From positions 124,001 through 188,000 of the forward strand of contig JAFWMQ010000009.1 of the NCBI GenBank assembly GCA_017510605.1: a stretch of 64,000 nucleotides of DNA, given 5' to 3'. The stretch is from Clostridiales bacterium (lineage in GTDB: Bacteria; Bacillota; Clostridia; Saccharofermentanales; Saccharofermentanaceae). Below the pieces are notes generated by a model, which was given only the letters and a program-made list of their open reading frames with translations, was not told the origin of the DNA and ran no database searches. This document shows, piece by piece, positions 44,664 to 55,010 of the stretch. Within the stretch, counting starts at the first letter, position 1, and every line of letters begins with the position of its first letter. The position numbers were made by a program, and so were the translations under genes.

Positions 44664-45125
44664 ATGGAATTCTTTCTTCAGATAATAACAAACAGAATCT
44701 TGATCGTTGGAGTAGCTTCCTGGTTTCTGGCACAGGTATTTAAATGCATAAGCAATTTTATCCTTACCAGAAAGTTCAGTTTTGAGAGGCTCTTCGGTGA
44801 CGGCGGTATGCCTAGCGGACATTCTGCCACGGTTACATCAGTTGCGGTTGCGACCGGCCTTTATGAGGGTTTTGGCAGTGCTATGTTTGCAGTTGCCATG
44901 ATCGTTGCGATCGTTGTAATGCATGATGCCATGAACGTCAGATATCAGGCAGGAAAACAGGCCGAGCTCCTCAATGCCATGGCCGATATGTTCGAAAAGC
45001 TTACAGGCGCAGATCTTCCTAATGAAGAGAAACTCAAGGAACTCCTTGGTCATACTCCGCTCCAGGTTGCAGCAGGATGTCTCTTAGGAATTGCAACTGC
45101 GATAATCATGTATCTTGTATTCTGA
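44664..45125 (+). CDS. Divergent PAP2 family protein (YuiD-like, DUF212)
   Basis: This 153-aa membrane protein belongs to the DUF212/YuiD family, distant relatives of PAP2 phosphatases. It has four to five hydrophobic segments and the motifs GDGGMPSGHSATVTSVAVATG and HDAMNVRYQAGKQAELLN. The SGHS and HDAxxVR segments match PAP2 active-site motifs, but the enzymatic activity has not been settled. I start at ATG 44664, behind GAAAGGGA; an upstream TTG has no site. Confidence 0.88.
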   Translation: MEFFLQIITNRILIVGVASWFLAQVFKCISNFILTRKFSFERLFGDGGMPSGHSATVTSVAVATGLYEGFGSAMFAVAMIVAIVVMHDAMNVRYQAGKQAELLNAMADMFEKLTGADLPNEEKLKELLGHTPLQVAAGCLLGIATAIIMYLVF

Positions 45126-45133
45126 CATCTCTT

Positions 45134-45823
45134 ATGATTATTGATGATATCTATAACGAATTAATCAAGAATCAGGATACCGGTTATCGTGATATGCAGA
45201 TAACCATTATTCCTACTGTTAACGCTGATTCGATAATAGGTGTCAGGACTCCTGTTTTAAGGCAGCTCGCAAAGGAATTTTCTAGAAGAGATGATATATC
45301 TTCATTCCTTGGGAACCTTCCGCACAGGTTTTTCGAGGAAAACCAGCTTCATGCTTTTATTCTGTCCACAATGAAGGACTGCAGCGAGTGCATAAAGCTT
45401 GTAGACGAATTTCTTCCATATGTGGACAACTGGGCGACATGCGACCAGATGTCTCCGAAGATATTCCGTAAGAATAAAGAACTCTTACTCGAATACGTCG
45501 AAAAGTGGATGAAGTCAGATCTGACTTATGTTAAGAGATTTGCCATAGGAATGCTTATGGAGCATTTCCTTGACGAAGATTTCAAGACGGTCTATCTGTC
45601 AAAGGTCTCAAAGATCCGTTCCGATGAGTACTATGTCAACATGATGACCGCATGGTATTTCGCAACCGCTCTTGCCAAGCAGTATGAAGCCGCATTGCCA
45701 TTCATCGAGAAACATAAACTCGATAAATGGACTCATAACAAATCGATCCAGAAAGCAGTCGAGAGTTACCGCATTACTCCGGAACAGAAAGAATACCTTA
45801 AGACATTGAAAAGAAAGGCGTGA
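45134..45823 (+). CDS. DNA alkylation repair protein (AlkD-like)
   Basis: AlkD-family proteins are HEAT-like DNA glycosylases that remove N3- and N7-alkyl purines. The 229-aa protein is all-helical with VRTPVLRQLAKEFSRRDD near the start, FFEENQLHAFIL, DNWATCDQMSPKIF and VKRFAIGMLMEHFL in the middle, and WTHNKSIQKAVESYRI near the end. The W/D pair (VDNWATCD) fits the active-site region. No ribosome site is visible, and the gene begins eight bases after the yuiD-type stop, so translation may be coupled. This and the uvrB cluster are both repair genes, but they are separated by a sugar kinase gene. Confidence 0.85.
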   Translation: MIIDDIYNELIKNQDTGYRDMQITIIPTVNADSIIGVRTPVLRQLAKEFSRRDDISSFLGNLPHRFFEENQLHAFILSTMKDCSECIKLVDEFLPYVDNWATCDQMSPKIFRKNKELLLEYVEKWMKSDLTYVKRFAIGMLMEHFLDEDFKTVYLSKVSKIRSDEYYVNMMTAWYFATALAKQYEAALPFIEKHKLDKWTHNKSIQKAVESYRITPEQKEYLKTLKRKA

Positions 45824-45827
45824 AGAC

Positions 45828-46748
45828 ATGATCTATACGGTTACACTTAATCCTGCGATCGATGTCAGTCTTCATGTCAAAGACGGCCTTATGCCCGGAA
45901 GTATCAATAAATCATACGGGTTCAGGACAAATCCGGGCGGAAAGGGGATCAACGTATCCAAGACGCTTAATGTCCTGGGTAAGAAATCCGTTATCTGTGT
46001 CGGACTCTGCGGTGAAGACGGCAGCAAGCTTCTCGAAATGCTTAAGGCCGGTTATGAAGTATTGAGCATCGAATATCCTTCAGGCAATACCAGAACGAAC
46101 ATAAAGATCACCGGAGAGAATGGTGTAACAACGGATATCAATGGTGACGGGCCCTTATATGACAGGGATTCCATTGAAAGATTTAAGGATCTTATAACTG
46201 AAAAACTCGTAAGCGGCGATATTGTCGTCATCTCGGGAAGACCTCCTCTCGGTTCCCCTTCGGATATCTATGCGGATCTTATCAGGAGTTTCAGCTCGGT
46301 ATCAGGAGTCAGGGTGATCCTTGACTGTTCAGACAAATATCTTCAGGAAGGACTCAGATCAAAGCCTTTTGCGGTCAAACCGACATGTGAGGAATTAGGC
46401 CTTTATAACGATCCTGACAGCGCCCTTGAAGAAGCCCGGAACATTATCCGTCAGGGCATCTCATATTGTCTTATTTCAATGGGAAAAGAAGGAGCGGTAT
46501 TTGCTGACTATAACGGGACAGCCGCATATTCCAAAGCTATCGACGTAAATGTCAATTGTACAACAGGCTGCGGTGATGCCATGACTGCAGGACTTGCTTT
46601 TGCTATTGATAATAAGATGTCTTCCGAAGATGCTTTTAAGCTTTGTATGGCGCTGGCATCTGCGGAAGCTGAGACTGAAGGAACGGATCCGCCGTCAAAA
46701 GACCGTATAGCGGAATTATATGACGGAAGTCAGTTTTGCGGCCAATAA
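45828..46748 (+). CDS. fruK: PfkB-family sugar-phosphate kinase (1-phosphofructokinase/tagatose-6-phosphate kinase type)
   Basis: This 306-aa protein has the PfkB signatures: TLNPAIDVSLHV at the start, NPGGKGINVSKTLNVLG (sugar site) and TTGCGDAMTAGLAFAI (ATP and catalytic Asp). This is the FruK/LacC subgroup, which phosphorylates fructose-1-phosphate or tagatose-6-phosphate. No fructose PTS or lac genes lie near, so the true substrate is open. It begins four bases after the AlkD-like gene. The LexA box for uvrB lies just after its stop. The gene symbol is provisional. Confidence 0.82.
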   Translation: MIYTVTLNPAIDVSLHVKDGLMPGSINKSYGFRTNPGGKGINVSKTLNVLGKKSVICVGLCGEDGSKLLEMLKAGYEVLSIEYPSGNTRTNIKITGENGVTTDINGDGPLYDRDSIERFKDLITEKLVSGDIVVISGRPPLGSPSDIYADLIRSFSSVSGVRVILDCSDKYLQEGLRSKPFAVKPTCEELGLYNDPDSALEEARNIIRQGISYCLISMGKEGAVFADYNGTAAYSKAIDVNVNCTTGCGDAMTAGLAFAIDNKMSSEDAFKLCMALASAEAETEGTDPPSKDRIAELYDGSQFCGQ

Positions 46749-46753
46749 GCGTA

Positions 46754-46784
46754 TATAATATTGCAAGCGAAGAACAAACGTTCT
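46754..46784 (+). promoter_or_regulatory. LexA (SOS) box and -10 element of uvrB-dnaE-sirtuin operon
   Basis: AGAAC-AAAC-GTTCT (46771-46784) contains GAAC-N4-GTTC, the Firmicutes LexA/DinR box, as a perfect dyad. TATAAT lies 11 bases upstream at 46754-46759. Placed just downstream of the -10 element, bound LexA would block initiation. The box is 55 bases before uvrB. Confidence 0.8.
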
Positions 46785-46839
46785 AAAATTGGTTCAAGGG
46801 TTCTGTTTAACGAGAGAAGCATAGAGGATCAGGACGATA

Positions 46840-48861
46840 ATGAATTTTAAGCTGCATTCTGAATTCAAGCCTTCCGGTGATCAGCCGGAAGCGATAGATT
46901 CCCTGGTACAGGGCATAAAGCAAGGGATGAGAGCCCAGACGCTTTTGGGCGTTACGGGTTCGGGCAAGACGTTTACCATGGCCAATATTATCGAGAAGAT
47001 CCAGAGGCCTACGCTTGTTCTTGCCCATAACAAGACTCTGGCAGGACAGCTCTATGCCGAGTTTAAGGAATTATTTCCGGAGAACGCAGTTGAATACTTC
47101 ATCTCATACTATGATTACTATCAGCCTGAGGCCTATATTGCAGCGACGGATACATATATCGAGAAGGATTCATCTGTCAACGATGAGATAGACCGTATGC
47201 GTCACGAAGCGACAAAGTCTCTTCTTACGAGAGAAGATGTCATTATCGTCGCATCGGTATCCTGCATTTACGGTATCGGTGAGAAGGAAGACTATCTGGC
47301 ATTGGCTCTCATGCTCGAGACAGGCCTTGAGATACCCATGGATGCCGTTATGGCCCAGCTCATCAATATGCAGTACACGCGCAATGATTTTGACCTCGTC
47401 AGAGGCTCATTCAGACGCAAGGGAGATATCATCGATATATGGACTCCCGATTCTGAGCATACACTTACAAGGATCAGTTTTTTCGGAGATGAGATAGACA
47501 AGATAAGCTATGTTGATGCGATCACCGGAAAGACCGAATATACAAGGGATTACATTGAGCTTTTCCCGGCATCGCATTATGCGACAGGCAGGGAGAAGCT
47601 TAACAGGGCTATCGATAAGATCGAAGCCGAGCTTGAAGTAAGACTTAATGAGTTAAGGGAAGCCGGCGACATGATCGCTGCTTACAGGCTCGAACAGCGT
47701 ACCCGGTATGACATGGATATGTTAAGAGAGACCGGGTTCTGCAAAGGAATAGAGAACTATTCAAGACACATTGCAGGCAGAGAAGAGGGAGAGCCTCCTT
47801 GCACGCTGATGGATTTCTTCCCGGATGATTTTCTGTTGTTCATTGATGAGTCTCACCAGACGATACCGCAGGTCGGCGCGATGTATAACGGTGACAGATC
47901 AAGGAAAGAGATGCTCATCCAATACGGATTCAGACTGCCGTCAGCTTTTGATAACAGACCTCTCAAGTTCGATGAATTTGAGCAGCGTATGGGGCAGACG
48001 GTATTTGTCAGCGCAACTCCTGCAGATTATGAGAATAAACACAGTGAACAGGTAGTTGAACAGGTTATCAGACCGACCGGTCTTTTAGAGCCTGAGATCT
48101 TTATCCGGCCTGTTGAGGGACAGATCGAAGATATTCTCGCCGAGCTTAAGGAACAAAAGAAATCAGGTGATAAGAGCCTTATCATGACGCTTACCAAGAG
48201 AATGGCTGAAGATCTTACCGAGTTCCTTAAGAAGGAGAATGTAAGGGTTACTTATCTTCACTCGGATATCAAAGCAGTTGAGCGAATGCAGATACTGAAC
48301 CAGCTCCGTAATGATGAGGTGGATGTTATTGTCGGTATCAATCTCTTAAGAGAAGGAATCGATCTGCCTGAAGTATCGCTTCTTATGATCCTTGATGCAG
48401 ACAAGGAAGGTTTCTTAAGATCAGAGAGGTCTCTGATACAGATAATCGGAAGATGCGCCAGGAACGATCACGGTCGCGTTATCCTGTATGCGGATGAAGT
48501 CACTGATTCAATGATGAATGCCGTATCTGAGACTAACAGGAGAAGGAAGATCCAGAAGGAGTACAATGAGAAACATAACATTACTCCGAGAACGATTAAA
48601 AAGGCTGTAAGAGACGTCTTTGATATCGTTGCTGAGAACAGCAGGGAATCTTCAGGCGGCAAAGGAAGAGGAAAGAATTCCAAGGGCGGCATAGATGCTG
48701 TAAGACTGATCAATGAAGGTGTATCAGGCGGAACGGAAGAAGAGAACAATAAGCTTATCGACAAGCTTACAGCTGAGATGACCAAGGCTGCGAAAGAACT
48801 TGATTTCGAGAGGGCGGCCGAGATAAGAGACATAATAATCGAACTTAAGGGAAAGAAATAA
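46840..48861 (+). CDS. uvrB: Excinuclease ABC subunit B
   Basis: UvrB is the damage-verifying helicase of nucleotide excision repair. The 673-aa protein has Walker A ([14 protein letters not shown]), the beta-hairpin that probes DNA ([11 protein letters not shown]), the DESH box ([13 protein letters not shown]), helicase motifs V and VI ([23 protein letters not shown]) and a C-terminal UVR motif that binds UvrC ([16 protein letters not shown]). uvrA does not follow; dnaE does, overlapping by one base. The LexA box indicates SOS induction. Confidence 0.97.
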   Translation: MNFKLHSEFKPSGDQPEAIDSLVQGIKQGMRAQTLLGVTGSGKTFTMANIIEKIQRPTLVLAHNKTLAGQLYAEFKELFPENAVEYFISYYDYYQPEAYIAATDTYIEKDSSVNDEIDRMRHEATKSLLTREDVIIVASVSCIYGIGEKEDYLALALMLETGLEIPMDAVMAQLINMQYTRNDFDLVRGSFRRKGDIIDIWTPDSEHTLTRISFFGDEIDKISYVDAITGKTEYTRDYIELFPASHYATGREKLNRAIDKIEAELEVRLNELREAGDMIAAYRLEQRTRYDMDMLRETGFCKGIENYSRHIAGREEGEPPCTLMDFFPDDFLLFIDESHQTIPQVGAMYNGDRSRKEMLIQYGFRLPSAFDNRPLKFDEFEQRMGQTVFVSATPADYENKHSEQVVEQVIRPTGLLEPEIFIRPVEGQIEDILAELKEQKKSGDKSLIMTLTKRMAEDLTEFLKKENVRVTYLHSDIKAVERMQILNQLRNDEVDVIVGINLLREGIDLPEVSLLMILDADKEGFLRSERSLIQIIGRCARNDHGRVILYADEVTDSMMNAVSETNRRRKIQKEYNEKHNITPRTIKKAVRDVFDIVAENSRESSGGKGRGKNSKGGIDAVRLINEGVSGGTEEENNKLIDKLTAEMTKAAKELDFERAAEIRDIIIELKGKK

Positions 48862-51800
48862 TGAGCGGCTTTTGTCATTTACATCTTCATACCGAATACA
48901 GTCTTCTCGATGGTGCGATAAAGATCAAAGATCTTGCTGCACGGCTTAAGGAGATGGGAATGACATCATGCGCTATAACTGACCATGGTGTAATGTATGG
49001 CGCAGTCTCTTTCTACAGGGAGATGAAGGCTAACGGCATCCATCCTGTTATAGGTTGCGAGGTCTATGTAGCACCCGGCTCAAGATTTGATAAGACTGCC
49101 GTTCCCGGAAGAGAAGATAAATACTATAACCATCTGATCCTTCTTGCAAAGGATAATCAGGGCCTCACGAATCTCAACAGGCTTGTATCCGCAGGCTTTA
49201 CGGAAGGCTTTTACAGAAGGCCGAGGATCGATGAGGAACTGCTTGTGAAGTGGCATGAGGGACTGATCTGTCTTTCGGCATGTGTGGCAGGCAAGGTTCC
49301 TTCACTTATTCTTGCAGGTGAGACAGAGAAAGCCTCACAGACTGCCTTGTGGTATGACGGGCTTTTCGGAAGAGGCAATTACTATCTTGAGATACAGGCT
49401 AATACGACACCGGAGCAGGCCAAAGTAAATGCTGCTCTCGTTAAGATGTCTAATGAGACAGGCATCCCTCTGGTTGCGACAAATGACTGCCATTATCTGA
49501 TGAAGGATGATTACGAAGCGCAGGATATCCTTCTTTGCATTTCAACTGCAGCAAGGATCGATGACGAGAACAGGATGCGCATGTCCTGCAATGAGTTCTA
49601 CGTTAAATCCGAGACAGAGATGAGAAGGTTCTTCCCTGAACTTGGGGAGGCGATCGAGAACAGCGGAAAGATAGCCGGAATGTGTAATGCGGAATATGAT
49701 TTTGAGACGATTCATCTTCCTGTTTACGAAGTTCCCGAAGGCTACAGCAGCCATGAGGAATATTTATCCGATCTGACGTTTAAAGGCCTTAAGAAAAGAT
49801 TTGAAGTAACGCCTCCTACCGGAAATGTAGAAGAATATATGAAGCGCGCGGAGTATGAGTTGTCCGTGATAAACAGCATGGGGTATACGGACTATTATCT
49901 CATAGTCTGGGACTTCATTAATTATGCGAAGACACACGATGTTACAGTAGGTCCGGGAAGAGGGTCCGGTGCGGGTTCCCTGGTTGCTTATGCTGTCGGA
50001 ATAACGGATATCGATCCTATCAGATATGGTCTTGTTTTCGAGAGATTCCTGAATTCCGAGAGAGTTTCAATGCCGGACTTTGACGTCGACTTCAATGATG
50101 AGAGAAGACAGACAGCGATCGATTATGTTGAGGCAAAATACGGCAAAACGAGAGTGGCCCATGTTATCACGTTTGGCACGCTGGCAGCGAGGCAGGCAGT
50201 CAAAGATGTAGCTAGAGTTCTTAACATGCCGATTGCCCAGAGCAACAAGCTTACGAAGATGATCCCGTTTTCTGTCGGAATGACATTGAAGCAGGCTCTT
50301 GAGATCAGTACCGAGTTCAAGGAAGCTTACGACACGGATTCTGAAGCCCATAAAGTAATTGATATGGCTATCCGCGTAGAAGGCCTTCCGCGTAATGCCG
50401 GAACGCACGCAGCCGGAATAATCATATCCGGTAAAGATATAACTGACATAGCACCTTTGGCAGTTAACGATGACACGGTTGCAGTACAGTTTGCTAAGAA
50501 TGATGTTGAGAGTATCGGTCTTCTTAAGTTCGACTTCTTGGGACTCCGTACCCTTACTGTTTTACAGGATGTAAAGGAACTCATTAAGAACAATTACGGT
50601 AAGGATATTGATCTCGACAGGATACCGCTTGATGATCCTGAGATATTTAAGATGATAAGCCGCGGCGAGACCGTCGGAGTGTTCCAGCTTGAAAGCCGCG
50701 GAATGACTTCATTTATGAAACAACTAGAGCCTGAGAGTCTGGAAGATATCATTGCCGGTATATCTCTTTACAGACCGGGTCCGATGGACCAAATACCCAA
50801 ATATGTTGACTGCAAAAGGCATCCGTCACACATTACATATGACCATCCGCTGCTTGAGCCTATCCTCAACGTTACTTACGGATGTGCCATTTATCAGGAG
50901 CAGGTAATGCAGATAGTAAGAGATCTTGCAGGATTCTCCATGGGACAGTCTGATAACATCAGACGCGCGATGAGCAAAAAGAAGAAGTCGATCATGGAGA
51001 ATTACAGGAATCTCTTTATGTACGGAGGAACTGATGACAGGGGACGTCAGATCGACGGATGTATCAAACGCGGTGTCCCCGAGAATATTGCAGCTAAGAT
51101 ATTTGATGACGTATCTGGTTTTGCAGGTTATGCGTTTAACAAATCACACGCTGCCTGTTATGCGGTCGTTGGTTATTGGACAGCTTATTTCAAACATTAC
51201 TATCCGACTGAGTTTATGGCAGCAACGCTCAATTCCTTCAGGAATGATCTGGGGAAAGCCGCTTACTATATTACTTGCTGCTCGGCTATGGGAATAGAAG
51301 TGCTTCCGCCTGATATCAATAAGAGCCGTGAGAGATTTACGACCGAAGGTGATAGAAGGATTAGAATCGGTCTGTCAGTGATCAAGAATGTTGGCGAGGG
51401 AGCGGTCCTTGACATCTTACAAGACAGAGAGAAGAACGGCGAATATATGTCCTTTGAAGATTTTGTTGTCAGGGCTGCAAAGACCGGTGTTAAGAAGACC
51501 GTAGCCGAAGCATTGATACTTGCTTCATGTATGGATTCGTTTGGCTACAAGAGAGCGCAGATGACAGCCTGCGTTCAGACAGAACTTGAGAAAATCGCAC
51601 ACGAAGAGAGCAGAAATATTGAAGGTCAGTTATCTCTCTTTGATTTCGGTGACGTATCATCAGCGGGTCCTTCCATTTATATTCCCGATATTCCCGAATA
51701 TGATGACAGTCAGAAACTTGGATATGAGAAGGAAATGGTTGGGATCTATCTTTCAGGAAATCCTCTGGCTTCATACGCAAAGACCATTACGGAGATTGCT

Positions 51801-52511
51801 ACTTTTGATATGTCCGAAGCCGATGATATCCTCTCGCTGTCCGGCAGTGATGCGCTGGACGACAACAAGCAGGTTGCAATGTGCGGAATGGTAACAGATA
51901 AAAGAACCGGCTATACCAAGAAAAAGACCATGATGAGTACGATAACCTGCGAAGATATGAGCGGAACATTCGAAGTAATCCTTTTCGGTAAAAATTTTGA
52001 TGTTTATAACAGGATGGTCGAGAAAAATAAGCCGTATTTGTTTATCGGCAGAAGACAGATGAGAGAAGGCGGCGAACTTACGATGTTTGCCGACAGCTGT
52101 TATGAGTTATCCGATGACCCTTCTCTTCTGAGCAGAATAAGGAACGACAGAGCATACCAGACTGCTTTGCGAGAAAGAGACGGGTCACAGACAGTAAAAC
52201 AGACAGAGTATAAGGGCGCGTTTTCTGCTTCTGCACCGGTAAATAATGAGCAGCCCGCAGTAATGCAGCCGGCAAATGAGAATAAAGAACATGTCTTGAG
52301 GATACGTTACACGGGCAAGCCTGATTCAAAAGGTTTTGCAAGACTTCTTAATTTCCTTGCTTATTTTCATGGTAATATGCCTGTAGAGATACTTTTCGAT
52401 TCTGATAAAAGCATAACAAGGCTTGATGACATATGCAGGATATCTCCTGATGAAGCGGTGCTTAATAAACTGGCGGAACTTGTCGGTGAAGATAATATAG
52501 AAATGTTGTAG
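48861..52511 (+). CDS. dnaE: DNA polymerase III alpha subunit (DnaE1 type)
   Basis: This 1216-aa replicative polymerase subunit has the PHP domain at the start (HLHTEYSLLDGAIKIKDLA), the C-family catalytic core (GPGRGSGAGSLVAYAVGI; PDFDVDFNDERR, which holds two catalytic Asp), YRPGPMDQIPKYV, the helix-hairpin-helix region and a C-terminal OB-fold (VAMCGMVTDKRTGYTKK). Length and the final domain fit DnaE1 and not the shorter DnaE3 or PolC. Firmicutes often use PolC with DnaE; polC is not in this window. It is coupled to uvrB (TAATG) and so should rise in the SOS response. Confidence 0.96.
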   Translation: MSGFCHLHLHTEYSLLDGAIKIKDLAARLKEMGMTSCAITDHGVMYGAVSFYREMKANGIHPVIGCEVYVAPGSRFDKTAVPGREDKYYNHLILLAKDNQGLTNLNRLVSAGFTEGFYRRPRIDEELLVKWHEGLICLSACVAGKVPSLILAGETEKASQTALWYDGLFGRGNYYLEIQANTTPEQAKVNAALVKMSNETGIPLVATNDCHYLMKDDYEAQDILLCISTAARIDDENRMRMSCNEFYVKSETEMRRFFPELGEAIENSGKIAGMCNAEYDFETIHLPVYEVPEGYSSHEEYLSDLTFKGLKKRFEVTPPTGNVEEYMKRAEYELSVINSMGYTDYYLIVWDFINYAKTHDVTVGPGRGSGAGSLVAYAVGITDIDPIRYGLVFERFLNSERVSMPDFDVDFNDERRQTAIDYVEAKYGKTRVAHVITFGTLAARQAVKDVARVLNMPIAQSNKLTKMIPFSVGMTLKQALEISTEFKEAYDTDSEAHKVIDMAIRVEGLPRNAGTHAAGIIISGKDITDIAPLAVNDDTVAVQFAKNDVESIGLLKFDFLGLRTLTVLQDVKELIKNNYGKDIDLDRIPLDDPEIFKMISRGETVGVFQLESRGMTSFMKQLEPESLEDIIAGISLYRPGPMDQIPKYVDCKRHPSHITYDHPLLEPILNVTYGCAIYQEQVMQIVRDLAGFSMGQSDNIRRAMSKKKKSIMENYRNLFMYGGTDDRGRQIDGCIKRGVPENIAAKIFDDVSGFAGYAFNKSHAACYAVVGYWTAYFKHYYPTEFMAATLNSFRNDLGKAAYYITCCSAMGIEVLPPDINKSRERFTTEGDRRIRIGLSVIKNVGEGAVLDILQDREKNGEYMSFEDFVVRAAKTGVKKTVAEALILASCMDSFGYKRAQMTACVQTELEKIAHEESRNIEGQLSLFDFGDVSSAGPSIYIPDIPEYDDSQKLGYEKEMVGIYLSGNPLASYAKTITEIATFDMSEADDILSLSGSDALDDNKQVAMCGMVTDKRTGYTKKKTMMSTITCEDMSGTFEVILFGKNFDVYNRMVEKNKPYLFIGRRQMREGGELTMFADSCYELSDDPSLLSRIRNDRAYQTALRERDGSQTVKQTEYKGAFSASAPVNNEQPAVMQPANENKEHVLRIRYTGKPDSKGFARLLNFLAYFHGNMPVEILFDSDKSITRLDDICRISPDEAVLNKLAELVGEDNIEML

Positions 52512-52523
52512 AGGAGGTATATC

Positions 52524-53273
52524 ATGGACGAACAGAAAGTAGCTGAACTTAACAGGATCATAAGGGAATGCAATCACATAGTTTTCTTCGGCGGAGCCGG
52601 AGTATCGACTGAGAGCGGTATTCCTGACTTCAGGAGCAAGGACGGCCTTTATAATCAGCACGATGTCAAGTTTGACAGATACAGTCCGGAATATCTTCTT
52701 AGTATCGATTGTCTGGTTGATCACCCGGATGTTTTCTATGAATTCTACAGACAAAAGCTTAACACCGCGGGCATAGAGCCTAACAGGGCTCACTATAAGC
52801 TTGCTGAAATGGAGAAAGCCGGAAAACTTGACGGAATAATAACCCAGAATATCGACGGCCTCCATCAGAGAGCGGGAAGCAAGAATGTTCAGGAAGTTCA
52901 CGGTACGACATACCGCAATTACTGCATGAAGTGTCATGAGAAATATCCTTTTGATTTTATTTTCAAATCAGAAGGCCCCATTCCCAAGTGCCCCAAGTGC
53001 GGCGGAATGGTAAGACCTGATGTTACGCTCTACGGCGAAGGACTTCCTCAAAGCGCCTGGATCGAATCCAAAAGGCTTGTATTCCGAGCAGATTGTCTTA
53101 TTATCGGAGGCACTTCGCTCGCGGTTCAGCCGGCAGCATCTCTGGCTTATGATTTCAGTGGAAAATATCTTGTGATAATCAACAGGGATAAGACTTTTGC
53201 AGACAGGAATGCACATCTTGTTTTCCACGACAATATAACCGAAGTATTGGATTCGATTAATCTCGAAGACTGA
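52524..53273 (+). CDS. cobB: NAD-dependent protein deacylase, sirtuin family
   Basis: Sirtuins remove acyl groups from lysines using NAD. The 249-aa protein has the NAD site (FFGGAGVSTESGIPDFRS), the catalytic TQNIDGLHQRAGS and HG (VHGTTYRN), and a four-Cys zinc site (CMKC, CPKC). The RPDVTLYGEGLP segment follows. The SIR2 class that removes acetyl groups is likely, though the exact acyl preference cannot be told. AGGAGG lies before the start. It is the third gene behind the LexA box, 12 bases after dnaE, so it may be part of the SOS unit. Confidence 0.93.
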   Translation: MDEQKVAELNRIIRECNHIVFFGGAGVSTESGIPDFRSKDGLYNQHDVKFDRYSPEYLLSIDCLVDHPDVFYEFYRQKLNTAGIEPNRAHYKLAEMEKAGKLDGIITQNIDGLHQRAGSKNVQEVHGTTYRNYCMKCHEKYPFDFIFKSEGPIPKCPKCGGMVRPDVTLYGEGLPQSAWIESKRLVFRADCLIIGGTSLAVQPAASLAYDFSGKYLVIINRDKTFADRNAHLVFHDNITEVLDSINLED

Positions 53274-53451
53274 TGCGTATAGTTCATGCCGTGCTCATGG
53301 TAATAAATTGAATTTGAATTGAGAAAAAACAGAGAGCCTTTTGTCTTTATGGCTGCTTTTTCGATTGTTGGAAATTTAATATTTACAATCGATTTCATAG
53401 GTTTAGGCTTCTGCGTGTTATACTTATTGTATATCCGACAGGGAGTATTAC

Positions 53452-54915
53452 ATGCAGCCCGGAAAGAAGTTGTTTTCTGTTAAGTGGAAGATGTATATCT
53501 TCATAGCTATTACTCTTTTTGTAGTAGTTTTTGGTACGGCTGCAATCTCTTTCTTAACAAGCGTCGGTCCAATCGACAAGTTCTACAAGCATTGCGCTTC
53601 AGATAATGCGCGCAATTTCGCTTCCATGGTCGACGGTGATTATCTTGCAAGGCTCAGGGAAGCTGCAGCATCTGAGGAATTCCAGGCTTTAAGGGACAGG
53701 GCAGAGGAAGAAGATAATGAAGAACTTATCGAAGATTATCTTAGGGAACATGACCTTTGGGATGGTTACAGCAAGATCAGGAGCATGATCACCGAGTATC
53801 TCTCCAACATGGAAGAGATTGAATATCTTTATGTTGTTGCTCACGGAGACAAGGATGCCGAGTATGATATGTACCTTGTTGATGACGAGGAAACACCGTT
53901 GTATGAGACGGGTTATTATGAGCGAAGAGAAGATGAACTTCTCGGTATGGATCTGGAACAATTTAATGATCCGACCATTTCTAACGGTGACTGGGGATGG
54001 CTCTGTTCTGCTTTTATGCCGGTATATGATTCCCAGGGCAACTGCGTCTGCGTTGTAGGATGCGATTACAGCATGGAAGAGGTAATGGCTGACAGAACTT
54101 CATTTTTTGCCAGTATTTTCGCAGGTGCGATGGGCTTTATCGTGATAGTGCTGATACTCGCGATGTTGTTTATTAACAAAACAGTTGCACATCCTATAAA
54201 GGCCATGACTGAAGAGATGAAGAGGTTTAATCCTTCTAACCATAAAGATTATGATACTGCAGGCGTTATAAATCTTGATATAAAGAGCAAAGATGAGATC
54301 ACTGAGATCTATAACGGGATAAAGGAGATGCAGATAAGCATAATCGATTATCTGAAAGAGAAAGAAAAAGTTGAAAATGACATTAAGTATAAGGATCAGA
54401 AGATCGACAAGCTGAATGACGAAAGCTTCAAAGATGCTCTGACCGAAGTCGGTAACAAAGCGGCTTTCATTAAGAAGACCGATGAGATGAAGTACCGTAT
54501 CGAGAAAGAAGGCGAAAATTTTGCCGTCGTCATGGTCGATCTGAACAAGCTCAAGCATGTCAATGACGAATATGGCCATGAGGCCGGTGATAATTACATT
54601 AAGGGTTGTTGCCGCATGGTTTGTGATGTATTCAGGTATTCACCTGTATTCAGGATCGGAGGCGATGAGTTCGTTGTCCTTCTTAAAGACTATGATTACG
54701 AGAACCGGCAGGTTCTGACCGATAAATTGAAGGAAGACTTTAGGGCTTCTTATACCCGTGAAGATGTTGAACCGGGTCTACGCTATTCTGCAGCTGTCGG
54801 TATGGCTGAAAGAACGGAGGATGATTTGACATTTGATTCGGTGTTCAAACGCGCAGACAAGGCTATGTACGAAAACAAGACCTTGTTCAAGAATAAATAC
54901 GGATCAGACCGTTGA
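53452..54915 (+). CDS. Membrane diguanylate cyclase with extracellular sensor and HAMP
   Basis: This 487-aa protein has a membrane segment near the N-terminus (residues ~12-36) and a second at ~220-242, flanking an extracellular domain of ~180 residues that looks like a Cache sensor (EIEYLYVVAHGDKDAEYDMYLVDDE; SAFMPVYDSQGNCVCVVGCDYS). A HAMP region, a short coiled coil and a GGDEF domain follow, with VMVDLNKLKHVND and an intact FRIGGDEF. The RxxD inhibitory site is absent. It should make c-di-GMP in response to an outside signal. GGGAG lies before the start. It is a separate gene, far from the cyclase/phosphodiesterase pair at 10-13.5 kb. Confidence 0.9.
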   Translation: MQPGKKLFSVKWKMYIFIAITLFVVVFGTAAISFLTSVGPIDKFYKHCASDNARNFASMVDGDYLARLREAAASEEFQALRDRAEEEDNEELIEDYLREHDLWDGYSKIRSMITEYLSNMEEIEYLYVVAHGDKDAEYDMYLVDDEETPLYETGYYERREDELLGMDLEQFNDPTISNGDWGWLCSAFMPVYDSQGNCVCVVGCDYSMEEVMADRTSFFASIFAGAMGFIVIVLILAMLFINKTVAHPIKAMTEEMKRFNPSNHKDYDTAGVINLDIKSKDEITEIYNGIKEMQISIIDYLKEKEKVENDIKYKDQKIDKLNDESFKDALTEVGNKAAFIKKTDEMKYRIEKEGENFAVVMVDLNKLKHVNDEYGHEAGDNYIKGCCRMVCDVFRYSPVFRIGGDEFVVLLKDYDYENRQVLTDKLKEDFRASYTREDVEPGLRYSAAVGMAERTEDDLTFDSVFKRADKAMYENKTLFKNKYGSDR

Positions 54916-55010
54916 GCGATTATAATATCATGCCCGAATCTTTCAAGTAATAACGGATATTAGTGTATAATTAGTTTTATGTATAATTTCTGACGTTTCG
55001 GAGGCTTTAT

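Noticed and set aside
53274..53451. Possible c-di-GMP riboswitch or terminator before the membrane cyclase gene
   Set aside because: No GEMM-like core was found, and the AGCC/GGCT stem before a T-run is only four bases long.
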